Assembly: GCA_002723155.1 (NCBI GenBank) | Contig: PBNO01000009.1 | Coordinates: 43,803-107,802, forward strand | Origin: Ponticaulis sp. | Lineage (GTDB): Bacteria; Pseudomonadota; Alphaproteobacteria; Caulobacterales; Hyphomonadaceae | Direction of reading: 5' to 3' | DNA: 64,000 bases | Part shown: positions 51,451 through 59,546 of the stretch, piece by piece | How positions within the stretch are numbered: position 1 is the stretch's first letter | Layout: every line of letters starts with the position of its first letter | Translations under genes and position numbers: made by a program | The notes under the pieces: model-generated | Seen by the model: only the letters and a program-made list of their open reading frames with translations | The model's database searches: none | Told to the model about the DNA's origin: nothing

Positions 51451-51954
51451 ATGAACAGCGTCGCAGCAGACTGGCTCGACCGTGTGCTTAATGCGGCGCT
51501 CACTGTTCTGGTTATCGTGTCTGTGGCCGTGGCCATTGAGAATCCGGAAAAGCTGGGGTTTGAACCTCGCCCGGAGCGCCCTTCAGTTAGAACCGTTATG
51601 GCTGCGATTGAGCATGGGCGGAAATGTCTGAGCGTCTATGAGCAGTACGAGTATTTCAATGCCTGCCAACAGGCCGGTTCAGAAAGTGGAGGATCGCTTG
51701 TAAGCTGCCCTGAAGACGTGCCTCCGGAGACGGCCGTCCCCGCTACGCTGGCGTCAGCGCAGATTTTTGCGGCAACGCAGCTGTCGCAGATGGAATTGCT
51801 GGCCTGTCCGCCGCCGGAAGAGATGGCCCGTCAGTTGAATTCAGCGCGTGAGGCCGTAGAACGAGTTAACTCACGTCGCGAAACTGGCTTGTCGCATGTG
51901 GAAGAAATTTTGAGCCGTCGCAATACGAGTGAGGGTGCCGGACCAGATAAATGA
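51451..51954 (+). CDS. Small hypothetical membrane protein in the met operon, copy 1
   Basis: A 167-residue protein with an N-terminal WLDRVLNAALTVLVIVSVAVAI anchor and a periplasmic or cytoplasmic tail holding at least four cysteines and a Glu/Arg-rich helical end. Unrecognised. It is distantly paralogous to the next gene (both begin WLDR-x-LN, followed by a helix, with a Pro-rich patch and CP-x-E-x-P type segment). GGAGG precedes the ATG. Located between metF and the MetH N-terminal half. Confidence 0.7.
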   Translation: MNSVAADWLDRVLNAALTVLVIVSVAVAIENPEKLGFEPRPERPSVRTVMAAIEHGRKCLSVYEQYEYFNACQQAGSESGGSLVSCPEDVPPETAVPATLASAQIFAATQLSQMELLACPPPEEMARQLNSAREAVERVNSRRETGLSHVEEILSRRNTSEGAGPDK

Positions 51955-52433
51955 TTGAGTGGCTCGACAGGTTTCTGAACCGGATCATCTTTCTTCTGAT
52001 TGGTGTTGCAGGGTTGATTGCCATGTTTCAGGCCATGAGTTCTCCGCGGCCACCACCAATTCGTGAGTTGGGCTTAGATAGTTCGGCGCTTTTGTCTGTC
52101 ATGAATCCGAGTTGCTATCGCGTGGCAGAAACACTGGCCTTCGTCAGAGCCTGTGCGGATGTTCCAGAGGGTGAGACGGGCGTTGCCTGTCCATTAGAGG
52201 CGCCAGAATGGGTGAGGTTCAGGCCGGAGACCAGTACAATGGCCGACCTGCTTGTCGAGCAGCTCGAAGCGCGGCAGGCATCTGCCGAATGTCAGGCGCT
52301 GGCGCGTGACCCTTTTGAGGGTTTGACGGCTGAAGAACGGAATATGAGCTGGAGCGAGCTTCAGCAGCGTAGATTGGAATTACAGGCCGAGATTGAGGCC
52401 AGAGAAGAGAATGAGACCGATGACCAGAACTGA
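51951..52433 (+). CDS. Small hypothetical membrane protein in the met operon, copy 2
   Basis: A 160-residue protein starting WLDRFLNRIIFLLIGVAGLIAMF, a single membrane helix, then a Pro-rich segment (SSPRPPPIRELG), four cysteines and a long Glu/Arg-rich C-terminal helix. It overlaps the preceding gene by four bases and the start of the MetH N-terminal half by 14 bases, so expression is coupled. Function unknown. Confidence 0.7.
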   Translation: MIEWLDRFLNRIIFLLIGVAGLIAMFQAMSSPRPPPIRELGLDSSALLSVMNPSCYRVAETLAFVRACADVPEGETGVACPLEAPEWVRFRPETSTMADLLVEQLEARQASAECQALARDPFEGLTAEERNMSWSELQQRRLELQAEIEAREENETDDQN

Positions 52434-53484
52434 ACGTGTTGCAAAACTGAAAGAACTCGCTCGTGAGCGCATTCTGGTGTTTGACGGCTCATGGGGCGTG
52501 TTGATCCAGAATAAGGGCCTCGTTGAAGAGGATTATCGCGGCGACCGCTTCACGGCTTTTGCAGGTCAGATGAAGGGTAATAACGACATTCTCAACGTCA
52601 CGCGCCCTGACATTATCGAAGACATTCACAACGCTTATTTTGGCGCTGGCGCGGACATCTCAGAAACGAACACGTTCTGTTCGACGACCATTGCGCAGGA
52701 TGACTATGAGCTGGATGCGCAGTCCGTTTATGACCTCAACTATGAGGGCGCGAAAATCGGCCGTCGCATCGCCGATGAATGGACGGCCAAAGAGCCGGAC
52801 AAGCCGCGCTTTCTGGCTGGCGCAATGGGCCCGCTCAACAAAATGCTCTCCATGTCTCCGGATGTGAATGATCCGGGCGCGCGCGCTGTCACCTTTGATG
52901 AGGTCTATCAGACCTACCGCCATCAGGTGAAAGCGCTCTATGAGGGCGGCGTGGACATGTATGTGATCGAAACCATCACGGACACGCTGAACTGTAAGGC
53001 TGCAATCAAGGCGATCCGTGATCTGGAAGCAGAAGGTCAGGAAGAGCTGCCAATCTGGATTTCAGGAACGATTACAGACCGGTCCGGTCGTACACTGTCT
53101 GGTCAGACGGTGTCTGCGTTCTGGAATTCCATTCGCCATGGCCGTCCGTTTGCGGTTGGCTTTAACTGCGCGCTCGGCGCAGAGCTCATGCGTCCGCACG
53201 TGGCAGACCTGGCGCGTCAGGCAGATTGTTTCGTGTCAGCTCACCCGAACGCGGGATTGCCGAACGAGATGGGTTCGTATGATGAAACACCAGAGCAGAC
53301 GGCCGCCCATATCGGAAACTGGGCGCGTGATGGTTTGCTGAACATTGTTGGCGGCTGTTGTGGGACAACGCCGGCGCATATCGAAGCGATTGCCAAAGCG
53401 GTTGAGGGCGTAAAGCCGCGTCAGCCTGCCGAGGCAAAACACACGCTTCGTTTGTCCGGACTGGAGCCATTCGAAGTCGCCTGA
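52420..53484 (+). CDS. metH: Homocysteine S-methyltransferase half of MetH (N-terminal fragment)
   Basis: A 354-residue protein matching the N-terminal homocysteine-binding TIM barrel of cobalamin-dependent methionine synthase. Zinc-ligand Cys residues lie in [10 protein letters not shown] and [14 protein letters not shown]. It begins [17 protein letters not shown] and holds [20 protein letters not shown]. It ends after the barrel, so it needs the other MetH half at 59547-62165 for activity. The start at 52420 is preferred over 52393, which lies in the previous gene. Split MetH is known in alphaproteobacteria, usually with the halves adjacent. Confidence 0.93.
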   Translation: MTRTERVAKLKELARERILVFDGSWGVLIQNKGLVEEDYRGDRFTAFAGQMKGNNDILNVTRPDIIEDIHNAYFGAGADISETNTFCSTTIAQDDYELDAQSVYDLNYEGAKIGRRIADEWTAKEPDKPRFLAGAMGPLNKMLSMSPDVNDPGARAVTFDEVYQTYRHQVKALYEGGVDMYVIETITDTLNCKAAIKAIRDLEAEGQEELPIWISGTITDRSGRTLSGQTVSAFWNSIRHGRPFAVGFNCALGAELMRPHVADLARQADCFVSAHPNAGLPNEMGSYDETPEQTAAHIGNWARDGLLNIVGGCCGTTPAHIEAIAKAVEGVKPRQPAEAKHTLRLSGLEPFEVA

Positions 53485-53504
53485 TCCGCTAAGGAGGGTG
53501 GGGC

Positions 53505-54182
53505 ATGACAATTAATGGTGAGGTGAAGGCGGGCGATCTGTTCGTCTTCTACGGGCTTTTGCAGCCTGTATCTGAAAGCTTTCCGCATGCGATTGATCTG
53601 GCGGGAAGCGGCGCGTTTCTGGGGGAAGCGCGCATTCGCGGCGACCTTTACGATGTCGGTGGTTATCCCGGCATGGTCGCGGGAGATGGTCTGGTCAGCG
53701 GCACACTCTACCGGATTGATGACCCTGTTATTGTTCCTGAAATCGACGCGTTTGAGGATATCATTCCGGGTGAGGAAGCTGAGTCGCTTTACCGCCGGGA
53801 ACAACATCCGGTTCTGAATGCAGACGGCGCGCCCACGGGCCCGTCGGCATGGGTGTATGTCTTCAACAAGCCGCTCGCTGAAGACCCGAAGATTGAGAGC
53901 GGCGACTGGCTTAAAGAGGGTGAGCCGAGATACCGAAAGCGCAAACGCACACCGCTTCAATGGGTGGTCCGCTGCGTGTTTGCGACGCTATTTGCGCTGT
54001 TCGCATACGTGCTTCTGAGCCTCGTCATCGGGATCATTTTCGACAATCAGCTGCTAACGCTTGTCGTTGGTGTTGGCGGGGCGCTCGGAGTCTTTCTGAT
54101 TGCGCTGTTCGGAAATGCGCGGAATGATGGGCATCATTCAGGGCCCGATGCATCAGACATGATAAACATGCGGATGGATTGA
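53505..54182 (+). CDS. Gamma-glutamylcyclotransferase-like protein with C-terminal membrane segment
   Basis: A 225-residue protein. The first ~125 residues form the AIG2/GGCT fold: LFVFYGLLQP at the start, GEARIRGDLYDVGGYPGMVA and DAFEDIIPGEEAESLYRREQ with the catalytic Glu. Two membrane helices follow (VVRCVFATLFALFAYVLLSLVI and LLTLVVGVGGALGVFLIALF), and a hydrophilic tail. The usual YGTL is YGLL here. Enzyme activity is plausible; the membrane fusion is unusual. GGAGG precedes the ATG, 21 bases after the MetH fragment. Confidence 0.75.
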   Translation: MTINGEVKAGDLFVFYGLLQPVSESFPHAIDLAGSGAFLGEARIRGDLYDVGGYPGMVAGDGLVSGTLYRIDDPVIVPEIDAFEDIIPGEEAESLYRREQHPVLNADGAPTGPSAWVYVFNKPLAEDPKIESGDWLKEGEPRYRKRKRTPLQWVVRCVFATLFALFAYVLLSLVIGIIFDNQLLTLVVGVGGALGVFLIALFGNARNDGHHSGPDASDMINMRMD

Positions 54183-54213
54183 GGCGCTTAAACAGATGTC
54201 TTGGGAGGGGCTC

Positions 54214-54456
54214 ATGTTTAAAGGACCAAAGATTGTCTGGGTGATTATCTTCACCGGCATTTTCTATTACGGCGCAAATTTCGCACTTGGCGGTTTCATT
54301 GGCGATGAAACAATCCAGCGTGTTGTCTCAGGTGTGATCGCACTGGGGATTGGCGCGATCATGCTTTTCAGCAAAGGTGAGGCCAGTTCTGATGGCGCGT
54401 CGCGTACAGAACGTGACAGCGATTTTGACGGTTTTGATGGCGGCATAGGCGACTAG
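54214..54456 (+). CDS. Small hypothetical membrane protein
   Basis: An 80-residue protein with two hydrophobic helices (IVWVIIFTGIFYYGANFALGG and VSGVIALGIGAIMLF) and an acidic, Ser/Asp-rich C-terminus. Unrecognised. ATG 54214 is selected because GGGAGGGG lies 4-5 bases upstream; the frame is open from 54196. It is part of a run of closely spaced genes. Confidence 0.65.
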   Translation: MFKGPKIVWVIIFTGIFYYGANFALGGFIGDETIQRVVSGVIALGIGAIMLFSKGEASSDGASRTERDSDFDGFDGGIGD

Positions 54457-54499
54457 CCTTTTCTGAGTGTCTCATCCGGCCGGTTCTGGAGGGAGAGAC

Positions 54500-55051
54500 A
54501 TGGGCAAGACATTCGAACGGCTTGATGAGAAGCTGATCAGCTTCATCGAGAAACAACCTATGTTTTTCGTGGCGACTGCGCCGCTCTCAGCTGATGGCCA
54601 TGTGAATGTGTCGCCCAAAGGCTATGACAGCTTCCGCGTCATTGATGACATGACGGTGGCCTGGCTGGATCTTGGCGGGTCCGGCATTGAGACGATGGCG
54701 CACCTGAAAGAGAATGGCCGCATCACAATCATGTTCTGCGCGTTCGAGGGCGCCCCGAATATTCTGCGCCTTTATGGCAAAGGTGAAACCGTCACGTTTG
54801 ATGACCAGCGTTTCCCCGAGCTTCTGGCGTTATTCCCTGATTTCAAGAAAGCCCGCTCGATCGTTCTGGTAAAGCTGGAGCGTATTCAGGACAGCTGCGG
54901 CTGGTCTGTGCCCTTCATGGATTTCAAGGGCGAGCGAGACCAGCTCAAGCGGACATGGGATCACCGCTATGAGACTATGGACGATGTTGAAGGCTTTATC
55001 CGCCAGCGCAATGCGCGCAGCATTGATGGCCTGCCAGCTTTTGAGGACTAA
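54500..55051 (+). CDS. Pyridoxamine 5'-phosphate oxidase family protein
   Basis: A 183-residue flavin-binding split-barrel protein. Pattern ADGHVNVSPKGYDSFRVIDD, MTVAWLDLGGSGIETMAHLK and NGRITIMFCAFEGAPNILRL matches PNPOx-like general stress proteins; the LYGKGETV segment and C-terminal helices are typical. It may bind FMN or F420 rather than act on pyridoxamine phosphate. GGAGGGAG precedes the ATG. The stop overlaps the next start (TAATG). Confidence 0.85.
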   Translation: MGKTFERLDEKLISFIEKQPMFFVATAPLSADGHVNVSPKGYDSFRVIDDMTVAWLDLGGSGIETMAHLKENGRITIMFCAFEGAPNILRLYGKGETVTFDDQRFPELLALFPDFKKARSIVLVKLERIQDSCGWSVPFMDFKGERDQLKRTWDHRYETMDDVEGFIRQRNARSIDGLPAFED

Positions 55052-55245
55052 TGTCTGACTTCTGGAAATTCTTCACCGGTGTCTCGGTTGCCGTCGTCGT
55101 TTATGCGGTCAGCTATGTCGTTATTAAGCTGATGGGCGGGAATATCTTTCTCGCCGGTTTGCTGGCGGGCGGGTTTGCAGCCATCGCATTTTACGGCATG
55201 GGGCATGTGCTCGGCTATTCGACGCCGGAAGATATGGACCAATAG
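55051..55245 (+). CDS. Small hypothetical membrane protein
   Basis: A 64-residue protein with two hydrophobic stretches (VAVVVYAVSYVVIKLMGG and LAGLLAGGFAAIAFYGMGHV) and a short polar tail. Unrecognised. Its start overlaps the PNPOx-family stop, and DUF4259 follows after 9 bases, so it is translationally coupled. Confidence 0.65.
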   Translation: MSDFWKFFTGVSVAVVVYAVSYVVIKLMGGNIFLAGLLAGGFAAIAFYGMGHVLGYSTPEDMDQ

Positions 55246-55254
55246 GAGAGCCGC

Positions 55255-55638
55255 ATGGGTGCCTGGGGTGTTGGAAGTTTCGAAAATGACGGCGCGCTGG
55301 ATTATCTGGCAAGCGTGGAAGAGGTTGGCGCTTCTCTGATTGCAGGCTCGCTAGGGCAGCCCTTTGTTGAGCCCGATCTGGAAATGGATGACGCGGTTGA
55401 AGTGCTGGTTGCAGCAGAGATTGTTGCGGCGGCGGAGACTGGCAAGCTGGACCGGATGCCTGAGGGCGCTGACGCATTTCTGAAATCGCTGGGTGATCTG
55501 TCCGGACTGAAGGCGCGGGCCCGCGCAGCGGTCACCATCGTGCGCGACGGTTCCGAGCTCAGCGAGGTCTGGGCGGAAACTGATAGCCATCAGCAATGGC
55601 TGGATGACGTCAACGTACTCCTTTCGCGGCTTAATTAA
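55255..55638 (+). CDS. DUF4259 domain protein
   Basis: A 127-residue cytoplasmic protein with the DUF4259 opening MGAWGVGSFENDGALDYLA. The rest is helical and acidic. The family function is unknown; members are scattered and often lie in accessory clusters. GGAGAG precedes the ATG. It is the last gene before a terminator facing the TonB-dependent receptor. Confidence 0.8.
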   Translation: MGAWGVGSFENDGALDYLASVEEVGASLIAGSLGQPFVEPDLEMDDAVEVLVAAEIVAAAETGKLDRMPEGADAFLKSLGDLSGLKARARAAVTIVRDGSELSEVWAETDSHQQWLDDVNVLLSRLN

Positions 55639-55659
55639 ATAATTGGATTTTCGAGTAAA

Positions 55660-55692
55660 GAAAAAGCCCGCCGGTATATCGCCGGCGGGCTT
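55660..55692. terminator. Terminator between DUF4259 and the TonB receptor
   Basis: AAGCCCGCCGG / CCGGCGGGCTT hairpin with an A-run on the left side; on the minus strand this gives stem plus T5, suited to ending the receptor gene. Confidence 0.88.
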
Positions 55693-55722
55693 CGGTGCAG
55701 TTTGTGGAGGATCGATCAGGGC

Positions 55723-58700
55723 TTAATAGTTGATCGTTGCACCAATAGAGAATGTACGACCCAGAGCATTACCTACGAACGGGTTGTAGGAGAGCTCGAG
55801 CTGCGCAGCAGCCGGGTCTTCATCTGTGATGTTCTCGATAGAACCTGTGATGGACACATCAGCGAACTCGACAGGCACTTCCCAGAAGACGTGCAGATCG
55901 TGCTGGATGTAGTCTTCACCGTCCGCACCGTAGATGATGCCAGCTCGGGTGTCTTCAACACCGGAGATGTATTCCATCTGGTAGCGGAAGTTCCACGCGT
56001 CCATGTTGTAGTTCGCGTAGAGGTTACCTTTCAGGTCGGAGATAGACGGAGCAGAGCGAGCGAAGTTCGCAAAGCCAACCGCATCAAAACCAGGTGTTAC
56101 AACAACGCCGTTGATAGAGATGTCACGTACATCATACTCGAGCGTGTATGTGCCTGAGCCGCCAACTTCCATGAAGCCCGGGCCGAGATCCCAGCCATAG
56201 CTTGCAGTGAAGTCGATACCAGATGTTTTGATACCTGGGCCGTTGATGATGTCAGTGCGAACACGAGAGATATCGCTACCGATTGTTACGCCCTGCGTAC
56301 AGCCGCCCTGGAATGTGACGAGGTAAGCAAGTGGGTGTGTACAATCGACGAGCTGTGTGCCGTCACCCGGGCCGTTTGCAACGAGGTTCGCGATACCTTG
56401 AGCAGGTGTCGTTGTGATCTCGTCTTCGAAGTCATAGCTCCAATAGTCGAAGCTAGCCTGGAAGCCTTCATAGTTGAAGACAGCACCGATGTTGTAGGTG
56501 AATGCAGACTCTGGTGCGAGGGCAGGGTTGCCGTAGATATCAACTGATTTGAAGTTGTTACCTGCAGCCTGAATGCCTGCCAGCGTTGTCGCTGTGTTGC
56601 CGTTGAAGACGTTGCTTGGAAGCGGACCACGGAAGGTCGTACCAGCAGAACCACGAACGACGAGGTAGTCGTTAGCTTCCCAACGGACAGAGACTTTAGG
56701 GTCTGTCGTTGCGCCAACCTGACCGCCGTAATCTTCGTAACGAAGAGCGACAGTTGCTTCGAGCGTGTCGAGAAGCGGGATCTGAACCTCTGCGAACGCA
56801 GCGTAGACGCTTTGTTGCAGACGGGATTCAGTTGTCTGGCCGAGGAAGACGAATGGACCGGTCTGAACCGCACCGTTTGTCAGGCAAGAGTTGTCGCCTT
56901 CAACACCGCAAGGGTTGATCGCTGCGTTAGACAGATCGTTGATCGGGTCGCTGCGGAAGTTGGAGTGACGGTACTGGCCACCAACAGCGTATGCGATGTT
57001 ACCAGCGCCGAGGTCGAAGTCAGTTACACCAGCATAGACAGAGTCGATGATGACAACGTCTTCTTGCTGCTCTGTGCCGTTTGGCTGGATCATCCAGCCG
57101 AGGACTGCTGCAGAGTTCTCGTTACCTGGAATGTAGTTCGCATTGTTCAGGCCAAGCGCAGGGTTAGACGCCTGCGAGTTGATGAACGGGTTGAAGTAGA
57201 GACAGTCGCCAACACCGGCTGTGCCAGTTGTGCGGTCACAATCCGGGCCACCGAAGCCTTCAAGAGCTGCCTGCATACGAGAGCCGACAGTGTCCGGTGT
57301 CCAGAAGAGACGACGGGACTGGTAGAAGGTGATGTCGTTGGTCCATGTGGAGTCTTCTGTGACGTCCCACTCAAAGCCTGCAGACATACGGAAAGCGTCG
57401 TTTTCAGCTTTACCAATGCCGCCGCCAAGGCCGCCTGTGAGTTCTTCAAGACCACCCGCGCCAACTGGACGGCCGAGAAGGATCGCAGCGTATGTGCCGA
57501 GCGCCTGAGCTGTCGGGTTCGTCGGGTCAGCAACGCTACCTGCGAAAGGAAGGCCTGTGCTGAGGTTCAGAGACTGGTCGATGAAGCCCTGATAGCCCGG
57601 GTTTGAAGACGGTACGAAGAAGGCGAAAGACGAACCTGGGCCGTTAGGGCCCTGGGTTGGCGGGAATGTTGGAGAGTAACGGTTCGCGTTTTGGTGCGTT
57701 TGTGCCCAGAGAGCGTTCGCGTTGATGCGGAACTCAGGAGAGAGGTCAGCGTCGAACTGAGCGTAGATCTGTGTGCGCTCTGTATCCTCAACGAGGTTAC
57801 CGAACGGGATGTAAGAGAAACGACAGATTGGAACGCCGCTTGTAGAACCGACTTCACCGCCAGTGTCGACACATGCGTTTCCTGCAGGGCCGAGACCATC
57901 AATACCAACGCCGAGCGCGATACCGCCCTGGCCCTGAGAAATGTCGCCGAGGTAAGGCAGGTAAGTTGCCGGGTTACCCAGAACGGACCAGCCAGCTGGG
58001 TTTGTGCTGAATGGTTGGAAGACGAAGTCACGCTCGAGGTTAGACAGTTCGGAACGTGTCTGGTGGCCGATGCCAACCATGATGTTGCCGTTGTCGAAGT
58101 TGCGGCCCCAGAGAGCAGACACTTCGTAGTCGCCGTCAGAACCGTCAATGGCTGTGTAGTCGCCAGAAAGCTCGAGGCCTTCAAAGCCTGTACGTGTGAT
58201 GAAGTTCGCAACGCCTGAGATCGCGTCAGAACCGTAAGTCGCCGCAGCGCCTTGCTTCAGAAGCTCGACGCGCTCGAGAGCGAACATCGGGATGAGCTGT
58301 GTGTCAGCGAAACCGTCGCCAGGGGAGGCGATTGTACGGTGGCCGTTCAGGAGAACGAGGTTACGTGTCGCGCCGAGGTTACGCATGTTGATCGAGCCAG
58401 AGCCCTGAGAGCCTTGCGCGCCTGGTGCGAACTGGTTGGAGTCACCAAGAACAGAACCAACAGATGGAAGAGACTTGATCAGTTCCAGAGGGGAGCTGAT
58501 GCCTGTTTCTTCGAGTTCCGCGCGGCCGTAAACGTCAACCGGCAGAGCAGAGTCTTCTGGTGTACCAGCGATGAAAGAACCAGTTACAACAACACGCTGT
58601 TGAACCGCTGCGTCTTCTTCAGCTATTTCCTGAATACGTTCCGGAGCATCTGCGCTCTGAGCCATAGCTGGGACAGCCATGGAGAGGCCGAGCGCCAGCC

Positions 58701-58740
58701 AAAGTGCCGAGCGGGCACACGTCGAGTGTAGGTTTTTCAT
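55723..58740 (-). CDS. TonB-dependent outer-membrane receptor
   Basis: A 1005-residue outer-membrane transporter powered by TonB. Signal peptide (ALWLALGLSMAVPAMAQSA), a TonB-box-like QQRVVVTGSFIAGTPED, the plug domain with NMRNLGATRNLVLLNGHRT and GSDAISGVANFITRTG, then a long beta-barrel ending in NALGRTFSIGATINY with a terminal aromatic. The length and plug are of the large carbohydrate/peptide-type receptors of Caulobacter-like bacteria; the ligand is not known. Cobalamin is tempting because of MetH but unsupported. GGGAG precedes the ATG. Confidence 0.92.
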   Translation of the reverse strand: MKNLHSTCARSALWLALGLSMAVPAMAQSADAPERIQEIAEEDAAVQQRVVVTGSFIAGTPEDSALPVDVYGRAELEETGISSPLELIKSLPSVGSVLGDSNQFAPGAQGSQGSGSINMRNLGATRNLVLLNGHRTIASPGDGFADTQLIPMFALERVELLKQGAAATYGSDAISGVANFITRTGFEGLELSGDYTAIDGSDGDYEVSALWGRNFDNGNIMVGIGHQTRSELSNLERDFVFQPFSTNPAGWSVLGNPATYLPYLGDISQGQGGIALGVGIDGLGPAGNACVDTGGEVGSTSGVPICRFSYIPFGNLVEDTERTQIYAQFDADLSPEFRINANALWAQTHQNANRYSPTFPPTQGPNGPGSSFAFFVPSSNPGYQGFIDQSLNLSTGLPFAGSVADPTNPTAQALGTYAAILLGRPVGAGGLEELTGGLGGGIGKAENDAFRMSAGFEWDVTEDSTWTNDITFYQSRRLFWTPDTVGSRMQAALEGFGGPDCDRTTGTAGVGDCLYFNPFINSQASNPALGLNNANYIPGNENSAAVLGWMIQPNGTEQQEDVVIIDSVYAGVTDFDLGAGNIAYAVGGQYRHSNFRSDPINDLSNAAINPCGVEGDNSCLTNGAVQTGPFVFLGQTTESRLQQSVYAAFAEVQIPLLDTLEATVALRYEDYGGQVGATTDPKVSVRWEANDYLVVRGSAGTTFRGPLPSNVFNGNTATTLAGIQAAGNNFKSVDIYGNPALAPESAFTYNIGAVFNYEGFQASFDYWSYDFEDEITTTPAQGIANLVANGPGDGTQLVDCTHPLAYLVTFQGGCTQGVTIGSDISRVRTDIINGPGIKTSGIDFTASYGWDLGPGFMEVGGSGTYTLEYDVRDISINGVVVTPGFDAVGFANFARSAPSISDLKGNLYANYNMDAWNFRYQMEYISGVEDTRAGIIYGADGEDYIQHDLHVFWEVPVEFADVSITGSIENITDEDPAAAQLELSYNPFVGNALGRTFSIGATINY

Positions 58741-59546
58741 GATCTACGTCTTCTCCCTAAGATATTACTTGTATTTACACCAAAATACTTTGGTTTTTTC
58801 TGCATGTGCCTCGAGTATATAAAGTAGTCAAGTTTAGGGAGTGTAAGCGCCAATCCGGCGACTTCAGAGCGCAATCGGCTCATCTGCTTTTGATAAAAAG
58901 ATATTTATAATCAGATATTTAATGGAGTCTCATTGCCGTGAAGGTGGCTAAAAATGCACGTCTGACCACCGAATTTGTATGACATGATATTCTTTAAAAG
59001 AATAACCATTATTCTGTATTCGTTGTAATATATGCTGTATAACTGGAAAAGTTTCAGAAAATTATATTCTAACCGAAGTATTAAATGTGGAGAAATATTG
59101 GTGAGGTAGTGCTTTGGCTGAAATTGCGACTTCTAATGTAATATATGGCGTATTCAGCCTATTTGCATAGAGCTGGCTATCGCGAAATGCACTGGCGTGC
59201 AACAGCGTAAAAACGCATTATTGGTGAGATTGTAAAGTTTTAGCCATTAAGGAAGCCTTTCAGATGCCCGGTGACGGCGTGGATTCCGTTAATGCGCCAA
59301 AAATGGCAGCTCAGAACGAATTTTCGGGCAGCGTGATATAAAACGCACAATTTGGAATGAGAGTTATTCTTCTTGGTTATTCCGCCAAAAGATCATCATT
59401 CCTCAGGCGACTAAACATTGCCGCCGCGACAGAGTTGAGATTCTCTGTTTCGACCTTTGAGGAAGAAAGTGTCACTGCGGGCTTTGTAATAGGCGTGTTA
59501 CCCTCTATGAGAGGGCAATCAAAAAAACATATGCGCCAAGGTTTAT
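58741..59546. other. 806-base intergenic region between TonB receptor and metH C-terminal half
   Basis: Divergent promoter region, AT-rich, with no convincing gene. It contains a perfect palindrome TATTCTTT-A-AAAGAATA (58988-59004), a 9-base direct repeat AGATATTTA (58900 and 58913), and a CCCTC-TATGA-GAGGG hairpin (about 59500-59514) close before metH. I saw no SAM, SAH or cobalamin riboswitch core. A 75-codon frame at 59357 is unlikely. Confidence 0.55.

Noticed and set aside
55702-58731. Several long open frames opposite the TonB receptor (for example 56812-57606 and 57691-58218 plus)
   Set aside because: They lie antisense to a full-length receptor with clear plug and barrel motifs, and show no domain or ribosome site; typical shadow frames.
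58741-59546. SAM, SAH or cobalamin riboswitch before metH
   Set aside because: I looked for the core consensus elements on the sense strand and found none; the hairpin near 59500 is short and simple.
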